A stretch of 64,000 bases of DNA from Owenia fusiformis (taxonomy: Eukaryota > Annelida > Polychaeta > Sabellida > Oweniidae): the NCBI GenBank assembly GCA_903813345.2, contig CAIIXF020000006.1, forward strand, positions 4,363,096 to 4,427,095. The letters run 5' to 3'. How positions within the stretch are numbered: position 1 is the stretch's first letter; every line of letters starts with the position of its first letter. The notes beneath the pieces are model-generated. The model was not told the origin of the DNA. It did not search any database and saw only the letters and a program-made list of their open reading frames with translations. This document shows, piece after piece, positions 49,283-58,948 of the stretch. A program made the position numbers and the translations under genes.

Positions 49283-49820
49283 ACATTGTTATAAAAACTT
49301 AGCTGAATTGCATGAAAATAGATGATAGATAGTGATAGTTCATTATGATAAATGATGCTACAGTAGTATAAAGCAAAGTAGAGATAAATTGTAGCAAGTG
49401 TATATAATTAAGTATAGTTAAGGTGTTCAAACTTATTCTCTTCAGGGATTTGATGAGCCTTGCCATCAACTAGTGCATTATGAACTTGAGTAAAAAGAGT
49501 ATGTAGATGCAGAAGTATAGACAGTATTGGATTGTATTCAATGAATGTGGACTTAGGTCAAGCATTGATTCATTTCACAAGATATGTGTACCAATATTCA
49601 TCTTTCTCTTAAGGAGTACTCTGTGCTGTATTCATTTTTATACTTGACCATTTTCTAAAATTTAAAGGACCTATGTAAAGTTCTGATACAAGCATACATA
49701 TTATTGTACAGTTTGCTCAAATTAAAAGGACCTATGTAAAGTTAACACTTTTGTATTTATTTAGCATTAGATGTTTATATAGTTTATGTTGAGGGCAACA
49801 TAAAAGATGGCCCGGGAATA
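49283..49820 (+). other. 3' untranslated region of the LTR element and polypurine tract
   Basis: This is about 540 bp of AT-rich sequence with a short duplicated word, GGACCTATGTAAAGTT (about 49669 and 49728). The stretch AAAAGATGGCCCGGGAATA abuts the 3' LTR and is the likely plus-strand primer, although it is less pure in purines than usual. Confidence 0.7.
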
Positions 49821-50634
49821 TGTAACCAAGCTAAATAGTTTGAAACTTTTATGTGTTTAAACTTCCCGCTGTAAATTACTTTTTACGCAATCTCATTGGT
49901 TAAGAGAGTAGGTCGGCCATCTTGGATAAAAGGCATGTTTCCAAATTTGATTTTTGAATTTCTTGTAGAAATTCACTCGTTTCTACATCAATAACCTAAG
50001 TTTAGGTAGAAAACCCTTAATGAAGTCAGGTATGGTTGGATTTATTATATTTCAAACTTGACTTTATGAAGAAAACAGATTAGATTGCATGTTATTTAGC
50101 ATTGATGAGATTTTTTAGGATTTAATATTTTTTGTAATTTCTGTATGGAAAGATATTCAATTTGTGTTGATTTTGTGATTTGTTACATGATTTAAGAGTG
50201 TTTGTAAGTCATATTTTGAACTCCTTCATTTCATTCTAGTGTTGATCAAGACCAGATGTTATATAGGTGTTCTATCAACCCCATGGTCTACAGGAGATAC
50301 TAGTGCAGTGTAGTTCCTGGGTAGGTTTTCTAAGCTAGGATCTGTTTGACATGTTTGGTGCTATATAATGTAAGATTGCCATATATGTACAATTTAAAGA
50401 CTTACTCAGATGTCCATATATGTACAAAGATTTAGCTAGACATATAAAATATGTCTCAATCAGTTCATAACAGTATACAGTAAATACGTTTATTTCATTA
50501 CGATCTTGTCATTTTTGTAAGTCATAGATCTGAATTGTAACTCTTTTATTTTTGTATGTTCCAGGGTTTTTATTATGATATTAAGACAATAAAGAAACAA
50601 ACTAAACCAAGAACTCTGTAGTCCTTAGTTTACA
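49821..50634 (+). repeat. 3' LTR (814 bp)
   Basis: By eye it has the same length and sequence as 41305-42118, with AATAAA at 50588-50593. It is followed directly by the CATA duplication. Confidence 0.95.
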
Positions 50635-50638
50635 CATA

Positions 50639-50672
50639 TCAGGAGAGAAATGGTCTGGCGAGGAATGTCCCT
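50639..50672. mobile_element. Foldback/MITE family F, copy 2, right end
   Basis: The sequence containing TGGTCTGGCGAGGAATGTCC is the inverse of the left terminus at 40787-40825 and ends at TTAA. It is the remainder of the element split by the LTR retrotransposon. Confidence 0.6.
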
Positions 50673-50941
50673 TTAACTCCCTCATTGAACTACGTGTTAA
50701 AGCCTATTGATGTTTGAAGTTTTATTTATATAACCTGTGAGACAAACACCTATACTATTAATGGAAATGAAATCGATTTCATTTCCAATGCCTTCAAATT
50801 TTCCCAATTCGTTACCGAAACATTTTGCAAATCGCCGTGACGTAGCCGTCATGGTATAACAGAGTGCATTATAATGCTTTGTGCAATACTGATCATGAAT
50901 GTTTATAGCTATATGAAAGGCGTGCATAGCGTCATAACATA

Positions 50942-51720
50942 TATAGAGATTATCCCATATGAGGTTCAGGATATTGGGATTATCCCGAGGCCAATATAAT
51001 ATATCTGCCCGAGGGCCGTAGGTCCCGAGGGTAGATATAATATATTGGCCAAGGGATAATCCAAATATCCTGAACCGACTATAGGATGATCTGTTTATCC
51101 TATACCAATCACATTGTTCAATTGGCCAAATTAGTTCAGAAACTTTGCAACCAACCGTAGAATTATTTTAACATATTAATGTCCAGTTTTGTATTATGAG
51201 TGTTGACCCAAGCTGCCCATTGGGGGTAGTAATGGGTGACACTCAGATATAATGTATACTGTGTCTCATAAGTCGGCACCGGCTGGTGATGTTACAAAAT
51301 GTTGTTTTTATTATGTATTTTATATGTATATTGTAATGTCAGTGACACAAAAATAAACTATTTTTAACAAAACTAAACTGTATTCTTGTTTCTTTTCCTG
51401 TTCAAACCTTTGATTACCAACGGGGTATACTGCTCCTTCCCTTCTTTAAAGCATCAAACAGATCCGGCGATTTTCTGCGTTTTTCTCCATTGTCGTTCAC
51501 AGTATGCGAACGTTACAAAAAAGAACCAATACAGGAAAAGCGATTATGACGTAGCAGGCAGATATACTATATCTGCCCGCTCGGAGCGGGACGTAAAGCT
51601 ATATCTGCCCGCTGATGAAAATATAAGTTTTTACAAACCGGCTTTATGTACCTGTAACACGTCCAAGTATGGGATAAACAATTTTATCCCATACTTGGAC
51701 GTGTTATAGGTACATAAAGC
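50942..51720 (-). mobile_element. Palindrome-ended element P, copy B
   Basis: This is the reverse-orientation relative of 11300-11866. A palindrome at 50945-51085 (CAGGATATTGGGATTATCCC arms), a core with the decayed MEKNA-type fragment on the minus strand (51440-51510), and palindromes at 51560-51615 and 51650-51720 make it up. It is longer than copy A because of a retroposed insert at 51196-51378. Confidence 0.6.
51196..51378 (+). mobile_element. Small retroposed insert
   Basis: This 183-bp segment is absent from copy A at the corresponding site and is flanked by TGTATT (51190-51195 and 51379-51384). Near its end it has AAAATAAACTATT, resembling a LINE or mRNA 3' terminus. Parent unknown. 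Confidence 0.5.
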
Positions 51721-52569
51721 AGGTTTGTAAAAACTTGATGGTTTATAGAAGGGAGGGAGCATCCTGTTAAAATATTCAAAGATTCGAGAAAATAAATGTG
51801 GGCGAATATCCGACCACGACCAAGAAAACAAAATTGGACATGAATACTCTAATTTATTTCCACGGTTTATTACAGGTGACGTATGTCCATGTTGCAGGTT
51901 GCATCTGTTTTGTAGCTGACACCAGCGTTTTACACGGGTGACATCTGTGTCTGTTACGGGTTGCATCTATGTTTTAGCTGACACCAGCATTGATCACAGG
52001 TAATGTATGTGCGTGTTGCAGGTGGAATTCGACACAAATCTGACATCTCTTAATACAAAATTATTTGGGCCGCATCGGTCAACACATACATTTTATTAAA
52101 AAAGTAATGCTTCTAATTACCATGCTGATAGAGGTTGTCACTGAAATAGCTAGAATCATTAATTACGAACGTTTTTCAAAAAATTGAAAATGTTCATGTC
52201 ACTCATTTGTTGGGTTAAAAAACGGTTATCTAAAAGCATTTCATAAATCGTTTTAGACATATGGTGGAGCTGCCATTCTATAAATACTTAAAGAGTGTGA
52301 CTTTCATTGAGTGCGACATTTGGCGGAGTTGCTTTTCGACAAATACGTAAAATGTGGGGACTAGTTAACATGGGACATACGGTGGAGCTGCAATTCAATA
52401 AATACGTGATTTGAAGAACATGAGTGTGGATTTATTGTTACATACTGTTATATGTTATTTTTATGATTGTATTAAAACTATAAGCCAATATATTTTTTGG
52501 AAGGTACTGAATTGAAAACATACCCAAAAGTCAAATGTTTTCACGTGAATTTATAATAACATACACTAC
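51721..52569. other. Spacer with short local duplications
   Basis: Two partial duplications were seen: the TAGCTGACACCAGC block (about 51912 and 51974) and a GGTGGAGCTG block near 52263 and 52382. No gene was recognised. Confidence 0.5.
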
Positions 52570-52577
52570 CTGATATG

Positions 52578-53481
52578 GTTTCTGGACAACTCGGACCCTG
52601 GACAACTCGGACCCTGGACAACTCGGACCCAAGACATCTCGGACCCAAGACAAGTCGGACCACTTTTTGAAATGATGATTTTTATCATTATATTTTGTTT
52701 TAATTATTTTTTATGTTTATTTTGACATATATTATATATTGTGAATTCATATACATGTATTATGTTAATTTGATAAAATTGTTTTAAATTAACATTTTGA
52801 TGAGAGTTAAGAAGTAAGATATTATTGAAGCTAAAACCCCAAGACAACTTGGACCACTTTTTGAATTGATGGTTTTTATCATTGTATGGGGTTCTTATTT
52901 TTTTGTTTAATGTTTTTATGACATATATTATATTTTGTGAATTCATATATTGTGTTAATTCTATGAAATTGATTTAAATTAAATTAACTATAATTTCAAA
53001 AAGTGGCCCGAGTTGTCTTGGGTCTTCAGCTTCAATATTCTCTTACTGGTCTTACTTCTTAACTTTCATCAAATAGGTTAATTGAAAGGTTAGCTATTGA
53101 AAGATCTTCATCAAATAAATACAATATATTCACAATATATAATATGTGTCGTGCTTAACATTAAACAAATAATCCCCTATTATGACAAACAAAAGTATAA
53201 TTTCAGAAAGTGGTCCGAGTTGTCTTTGGTTTTTAGCTTCAATATCTTCAACTTAATTTTTATCAAAAAGTCAAATTAAAACATTTTCATAATATTAATA
53301 CAAAATATGAAGTCACAATATAAATTGTATGTTTTAATTTTCATAAATGAAAAAAATAAAACCCCACATAATTTAAAATCATAATTTTAAAAAAGTGGTC
53401 CGAGTTGTCTTGGGTCCGAGTTGTCCAGGGTCCGAGTTGTCCTGGGTCCGAGTTGTCCTGGGTCCGAGTTGTCCAGTTACC
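52578..53481. mobile_element. 904-bp MITE, hAT-like, with minisatellite termini
   Basis: An 8-bp duplication CCTGATAT lies at 52570-52577 and 53482-53489. Termini start GGTTTCTGGACAAC and GGTAACTGGACAAC. Each end then carries three to five 15-16 bp repeats of GGACAACTCGGACCC in opposite orientations, and the AT-rich interior continues the inverted symmetry. An 8-bp duplication is typical of hAT (or P) transposons. No transposase is encoded. Confidence 0.75.
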
Positions 53482-53907
53482 CCTGATATCAGAATAGAAC
53501 TTAATTGAACAAAACATCAATAGCTCTAGGTGCTAATTGTAATTCTAAAGATATTCCCAGACAAAAAAATAAGTAATTTTTCGTGTTTTGGCTCAACCTG
53601 TATATGAGCTTCAGGATATTACATAACTTCCGTCAATGCAAACAGTTTCCATTTCATGTTGCTATGGTAATCTAATACTGCGAAGGGTGAGGCAGGCTGC
53701 CTTCATTCTATATTATTATCTTAGTAATACGTAAAACACACCATAAACACATTTTTAATAAGTCATTTTTAATATAAACTGTATTCCATGCGGTAAATCC
53801 AGCTGACATTTGATCTTCCTTCGAATTAACGACTATCGTGTTACGTATTATTAAATGTCGATAAGGTTTGGGGGTTAAAAGTAAAAATGAAGCAAGTGCC
53901 AATTGTA

Positions 53908-54246
53908 GACACTCTTAAAAATTATTACTTGGATTTCCTTATATTGAGAAATTGTACTACTCATTTTAAGTCAAAAATTACTTAAATAATCTTGAACTAC
54001 TGAATAATTTTTAAGTAATTTTTAAGTAATTCATTTATGGTGAATTTACTAATGCAAGGAGAGAAATTGAAATACTTACTGTAGTAATTGTAATACTCAT
54101 TTACATAATTAAGCAATTAAAAAACTCAAAATGACAATATAAGTTAAACCTAAGTAAAATGAAGTAAAACTAAGTAATTAACTTTAAGTAATTTTTATAC
54201 TTGGGAAATACTTGGGAAATACTCAAGTAATTCATTTTTAAGAGTG
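53908..54246. mobile_element. 339-bp MITE
   Basis: CACTCTTAAAAATTATTACTTG at the left is mirrored by CAAGTAATTCATTTTTAAGAGTG at the right, with small differences. The interior is built of AAGTAATT-type words. Target duplication is unclear. Confidence 0.55.
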
Positions 54247-54613
54247 GAAAAGCTATTCATAGATGAGGTACGTGTTATGTACTGATGAGTTTTGGATTCA
54301 GGTTTTATTCCGAGGGATATCTATGTATTTCTCAAAGGACACATTTTCTGAAAAATAAACCCTAGATCCAAAACTGACCGTACATTGCAGATGTATTCCT
54401 AATAAGGTTTTAGATGAATTCTACCATCTAAGATTTCAAAATGTTCAAAAGGGGATTTTTGTAAAATAGTCAGTTTCGTTTTTGACAACTTTTTCAAATA
54501 CTTAAAACTATTCATATCAAGATTTTAAAACTTAAAAAACTTAGTGAAACATCTCATAATAAATGGCTTCACTATTCCAATATTAAACAATCAATGATTT
54601 CTAAAATCGAAAT

Positions 54614-54849
54614 TTGGGGCGGGACCGGGAGGATACAATTTGTATTTCTCGGACGATACAGAAAATATCTATCCTGCGCCATTCATACACTATTTCGAAG
54701 AACCGCAGTTCTGTAGGCCTAGGTCTCTTCTGAAAATATCAAACTGACACGGCAAGAATGTTAAACCCTTCCCTTCCGTAAACTCATCGTGCGCATGCGC
54801 AGATGTAAATATTCTTCAAATTCGCAATTGTAGTTAATCTAAGATGGCC
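54614..54849 (+). promoter_or_regulatory. Candidate TATA-less promoter: GC box, NRF1 and YY1 motifs
   Basis: GGGGCGGGAC (about 54614), a perfect NRF1 palindrome TGCGCATGCGCA (54790-54801) and AAGATGGCC (54841-54849), which matches the YY1 core, lie within 240 bp. This trio is common in housekeeping promoters of animals. No coding exon is recognised next to it, and a LINE occupies the downstream side. Confidence 0.35.
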
Positions 54850-55369
54850 ATAACTATTATGTTGTTTTATGCTGTCTGGCTAATGATTGTATCCCCTTGA
54901 ATGACATAAACAAGATGTCTTTCCCATTTGTCAGACAAACAAATGTCTTATTAATTGCAGAATTGTGGAGTCATTTGTTGTGATCAAGTGGAAATGGCAG
55001 CTGGTTGGGACAACAATGTCATCGTGCATCAATAAATATTGGTATGTGGGAAGTACGACTAATAAAAAACGAATGCATGAAACAAAACAATTAATAAACA
55101 ATATCTTATCCTATTTATGTATAGCTGTCATGATGAATAAAATAAATCGAAACATTTCTAGTGATGGATTGTCAAAATACAATATTGTAACTGTTCGGTG
55201 ATATTTATTTATTTATTTATTCAAAACTACGCTTTTGTATCAGCGGCACACTTTCAGAGGTGCGTCTTTACAATAAAACATAATATATCTAAAACTGAGT
55301 CTTAAGAATCTTTAAGATTGCACTAAAACTTTAATGGTTAATTTTCTATGCGACTAAAATACTAAATAA

Positions 55370-58300
55370 CTAATACATCTTAAGTAAAAACATTTTAGAT
55401 ACTGTGTCAAATGTTGAACCTAAATCTTGTCCCCCAAGTCTAAAAGCCTCATCACCTAGAATCCATTGAAGTTTATATTCAGGTGAAGACGCGAAGAATG
55501 TTTCACTCAGGGCAGATGGAATTTTGCTTTCAATTGTTTTGAAGAACACATTACGATGGTCATTATAGTGGGGACAGAGTAGAAGTCTATGTTCTACCGT
55601 TTCAATCATATTTGTACAAAAATTGCAATTGGGGTCCGAAAGTTTATTTTTCCATCTACATGTTTCACTTTTTAATTGGAACTTTCCTAATCTCGCAAGG
55701 AACTTTATCCTTGCGCCCTGAAAGTCATAGTCATTTCTAAGGTAGTTTTGAAGTCCTTTTCTGGTGGAAAGCGTACTATAAAAGGATAAGGATGATTTTT
55801 GATCAATTTCATTCTTAGTATAAGATTTACATTCTTCCCTTATCCTGTTATCGTATTCATTAATCATTTCATCAGAATCATGACTTATGCCATCGAAGCC
55901 GATGGAGGACAGAATGTCATCCATTTGTTCAATGTATTTCCAGCTATTGGTTTTATTATTTTTAAGTCTATGTGACAAAGCTGCGATGAGGTTGCTTATA
56001 AGAGAATTCTCACTTTTGCCTAAAAGATGAAAAAAGTATTCAACTTGTCGTTTCAGCACAATAAAATGTATAGGAGTCCATCCTAGCTCGTTTATAGCGC
56101 CAATATATGCCGGAGTGCTTTTGATATTGAAAATTGCTCGCGCTGCGTTATATTGCATCGACTGAAGTTTATTTCTGATCACTTTTGTATCTGTAACCCA
56201 TACACCACACCCATGTAAGATGCTTGGTAGAAATTTACTTGTATATAACGTGTTCCCAAAATCAATCCTCTTAGCATTGAGATGTTTACTAAGGGTATAT
56301 GAAATATGGTTTTTCAGCTTGACCGCGTTTGGCGCAAGTTTGTCAATGATGTGACAAGAATCTTTTAAGGACCTATCAATAAAAATTCCTAGGTATTTAT
56401 ATGTTTGAACCTCATTTAATTTAAGATCTCCCAAAGACCAAAGTTTAAGTTTATCAATTTTCTTACCTATGACCATAATTTTGGATTTTTTCTCACTAAA
56501 TCTAAACCCCCATTTAATTGCGAACTTATTTGCAACTTGTAACATAGATTTCAAGTCATTTTCTGATTGACCGAGAAGGACAATGTCATCAGCCCACATC
56601 AAACTTGGGAATTTTTGGTCCTTAAATGAGATCCCAACATTTGCTTTTAAAAGTTCGTCTTGGAGATCTGTCATTACAATTGAAAACAGTGTTGTGGAAA
56701 GAGTACAACCCTGCTTTACACCACAAGTTGTGGTGAACCATGAATCTCCAATGTATCCATTATTTAACTTTACTTTGTTCTTTATGTTTTTATACATCTC
56801 TCTCAACAATCGCCATGCTTTGCCTCTAACGCCTTTTTCCCAAAGTTTAATAAACAAAAGGTCGCGATCCATGACGTCAAATGCCTTGGAAATATCAAGG
56901 AATGCAAGGAAGGTTTTTTCATTCTTATCTTTTCTTAGGCTGCATAATGCTTTCAATTTAAAAACATGGTTTTCAAGACGCTGATTTTTCCTATATGCTC
57001 CTTGAAAATCTCCAAACACATTTTTGCTTTCGAAAAAGGACATAAGATGAGTATTTACTAAAGAACAAAAAAGTTTGTAAACATTTGAAGTAATAGTGAT
57101 TCCTCTAAAATTGTCAAGTGATTCATTAACTCCGCCTTTATGAAGGGGTTTTAAAATACCTTCCTTCCATTGGGATGGATATGTTTCATGTGTTTTACAA
57201 ATTTTAAAAATATCTAGGAGTGTTCTAATCATTGATGTACCTCCATACTTAATGAATTCATAGGGTATCATATCAGTCCCTACTGCTTTACCATTTGGGA
57301 GCCGTTTTATATGTGAGACTAAAGTTTCGGAATCAAAGATGAGCTGATCGATGATATCAAAGTCAAAATGGCTGGAATGCGGATCATTTAGCTTGTTTTC
57401 AATATTGTCAAGCTTCTCAGCATGTTTTGATATTTCAATCTCTGGTGATTGTGGGTTGCGATTTTTGGGGCCAACATTAGCCCAGTAGTCATTCATTATT
57501 TTAGCGACTCTTTTTGGGTCATCAATAATTATGTCCGGGTATTCGGGGTGTTGTACTTTTATGGGGGTATCATTTTGCTGATTAAACATATTAAGAGTTC
57601 GCCAATAAGATCTTGAGCTTGATGATTTTTTAGAAGCATTTTTAGTAAGAACCTTTATGTGTTTTCTTACCATCTTTTCTTTAATATATTGTCGGACTCG
57701 GTCTTTCCTTTCAATATAAATTTTCCAAATATCGTCAAAACAATCGAGATCGGAGAGGCCAGAGGCTCGCCAGTACCTACAAAACTGGTTAGCTTCCTTA
57801 CGACTCTGGATGAGCTTTTTTAGTTCTTTATCCCAAAAGGATCTATGGTTTAGTGATATGTTCATGTGACCAATCGTGTTATTCCCTGTATTAATGACTT
57901 TATCCCTCCAACAGACCCACATTTCTTCAGGGGTTGCAAAAACCTTGGGGTTCCAGTCTGCAAAATCATCATTTAAAGCAGACTTAAAAAGTTTCCAATC
58001 TGTTTTATCATTCATTTTCCAAAGGCATGCATCAGGACTGGTTTTGTTAATATGTCTCAAAACTGGCTTACATGAGTTTGTACTAGATTTTTTTATATCA
58101 AAATCCGTCATAATCATGCAGTGGTCGCTTCCAATTGAAAAATTACCTTCCTCATCAATTATCATAGAGGAAAGCTTATCATAAAGGGCTTGGTTACATA
58201 ACAAATAATCAATTGTGGATGTTATATTTCCTCGAAACCATGTATATGAACCATTACACTTACTTGACAAATTTAGAACCTGCATGTTTGTGACTTCACA

Positions 58301-58945
58301 TAATGTTTCAACAATTTCACCATTAGGACTGGGGGAGTCATTTTTATTGAATTTGTTTAGCTTGCCATTGAAATCACCCATTAATAGCACAAAATCACCA
58401 GTATTTTCTAGAGTTGCAATATTTGAGATTAATTCATCAGTAAGAGCATGACTACGTTCTGGATCTTTACCATCATTAGGATAATAGGTAATACCAACAC
58501 TTAAAGTTTGATCATGTATTTTTACCCGGATCCAGTATCGTTCGAAATCATCCCTTTTTGAGCTCAAAAGGTCGTCATTAAGTACTTTGCAGTTTTCAGA
58601 AGAAACAAAAAATCCAATTCCCCCACCTTCAGATTTAGCGCGGTTTTTATCGTACCATTTATGATTATTACTTTTAACAATAAGAGGACGTTTGTCATTA
58701 AAAAATGTTTCCGCAACAGCCATTAATGTTATGTCATTTGTTTCTAGCAAATGTTTCAGCTCTTGCTGCTTAGCTTTACCTAAAATATTTACATTGTTAT
58801 AAGCAAATGTAACACTGAGATTGTCATTTTGGCATTTAGCCTTACGGCTGCGTTTAGACCTTCGATGTCGGGTTTTTATATCATTGGGGAATGAGGCTTT
58901 ATCTTTCGTGACATTGGGGGATAAGGCAGACTCATTGCCGTTACT
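55370..58945 (-). CDS. LINE ORF2: endonuclease and reverse transcriptase
   Basis: The product nicks target DNA and reverse-transcribes the element RNA (about 1191 codons from the UAG). The frame follows directly from ORF1 after the single TAG at 58946-58948. The endonuclease begins around SVTFAYNNVNILGKAKQQEL and continues with AVAETF, GGGIGFFV, MGDFNGKLN and SDHC. The RT has LDISKAFD, GVKQGCTLS and catalytic WADDIVLL. The C-terminus has a Cys/His motif, CNFC-x8-H-x4-C. No RNase H follows. The first in-frame ATG (TLMAVAETFF) lies inside the endonuclease, after its conserved N-terminal strand, so an independent ATG start would give a truncated domain. UAG readthrough or reinitiation at a non-ATG codon is implied. 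Confidence 0.9.
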   Translation of the reverse strand, partial: SNGNESALSPNVTKDKASFPNDIKTRHRRSKRSRKAKCQNDNLSVTFAYNNVNILGKAKQQELKHLLETNDITLMAVAETFFNDKRPLIVKSNNHKWYDKNRAKSEGGGIGFFVSSENCKVLNDDLLSSKRDDFERYWIRVKIHDQTLSVGITYYPNDGKDPERSHALTDELISNIATLENTGDFVLLMGDFNGKLNKFNKNDSPSPNGEIVETLCEVTNMQVLNLSSKCNGSYTWFRGNITSTIDYLLCNQALYDKLSSMIIDEEGNFSIGSDHCMIMTDFDIKKSSTNSCKPVLRHINKTSPDACLWKMNDKTDWKLFKSALNDDFADWNPKVFATPEEMWVCWRDKVINTGNNTIGHMNISLNHRSFWDKELKKLIQSRKEANQFCRYWRASGLSDLDCFDDIWKIYIERKDRVRQYIKEKMVRKHIKVLTKNASKKSSSSRSYWRTLNMFNQQNDTPIKVQHPEYPDIIIDDPKRVAKIMNDYWANVGPKNRNPQSPEIEISKHAEKLDNIENKLNDPHSSHFDFDIIDQLIFDSETLVSHIKRLPNGKAVGTDMIPYEFIKYGGTSMIRTLLDIFKICKTHETYPSQWKEGILKPLHKGGVNESLDNFRGITITSNVYKLFCSLVNTHLMSFFESKNVFGDFQGAYRKNQRLENHVFKLKALCSLRKDKNEKTFLAFLDISKAFDVMDRDLLFIKLWEKGVRGKAWRLLREMYKNIKNKVKLNNGYIGDSWFTTTCGVKQGCTLSTTLFSIVMTDLQDELLKANVGISFKDQKFPSLMWADDIVLLGQSENDLKSMLQVANKFAIKWGFRFSEKKSKIMVIGKKIDKLKLWSLGDLKLNEVQTYKYLGIFIDRSLKDSCHIIDKLAPNAVKLKNHISYTLSKHLNAKRIDFGNTLYTSKFLPSILHGCGVWVTDTKVIRNKLQSMQYNAARAIFNIKSTPAYIGAINELGWTPIHFIVLKRQVEYFFHLLGKSENSLISNLIAALSHRLKNNKTNSWKYIEQMDDILSSIGFDGISHDSDEMINEYDNRIREECKSYTKNEIDQKSSLSFYSTLSTRKGLQNYLRNDYDFQGARIKFLARLGKFQLKSETCRWKNKLSDPNCNFCTNMIETVEHRLLLCPHYNDHRNVFFKTIESKIPSALSETFFASSPEYKLQWILGDEAFRLGGQDLGSTFDTVSKMFLLKMY

Positions 58946-58948
58946 CTA
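58946..58948 (-). promoter_or_regulatory. Single in-frame UAG between LINE ORF1 and ORF2
   Basis: ORF1 starts at 60526 and the ORF2 codons at 58945, 58942 and so on are in the same frame (60526 minus 58750 is divisible by three). One TAG followed by AGT is the only stop. No in-frame ATG follows for about 75 codons, and the intervening basic linker (KTRHRRSKRSRKAK) is open. Confidence 0.8.

Larger units (their letters stand above)
41305..50634 (+). mobile_element. Complete Ty3/gypsy-type LTR retrotransposon
   Basis: This 9330-bp element has two 814-bp LTRs starting TG and ending CA, a 4-bp target duplication CATA (41301-41304 and 50635-50638), a primer-binding site at 42121, gag, a -1 frameshift module, pol (protease, RT, RNase H, integrase in gypsy order) and a purine-rich tract before the 3' LTR. 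The LTRs appear identical base for base, which implies a recent insertion. There is no env-like third frame and no chromodomain. Both frames are open, so it could be active or very recently active. Confidence 0.95.

Noticed and set aside
54965-55201. 78-codon plus-strand open frame
   Set aside because: The reading starts at GTG, not ATG, ends at the LINE tail and shows no domain.
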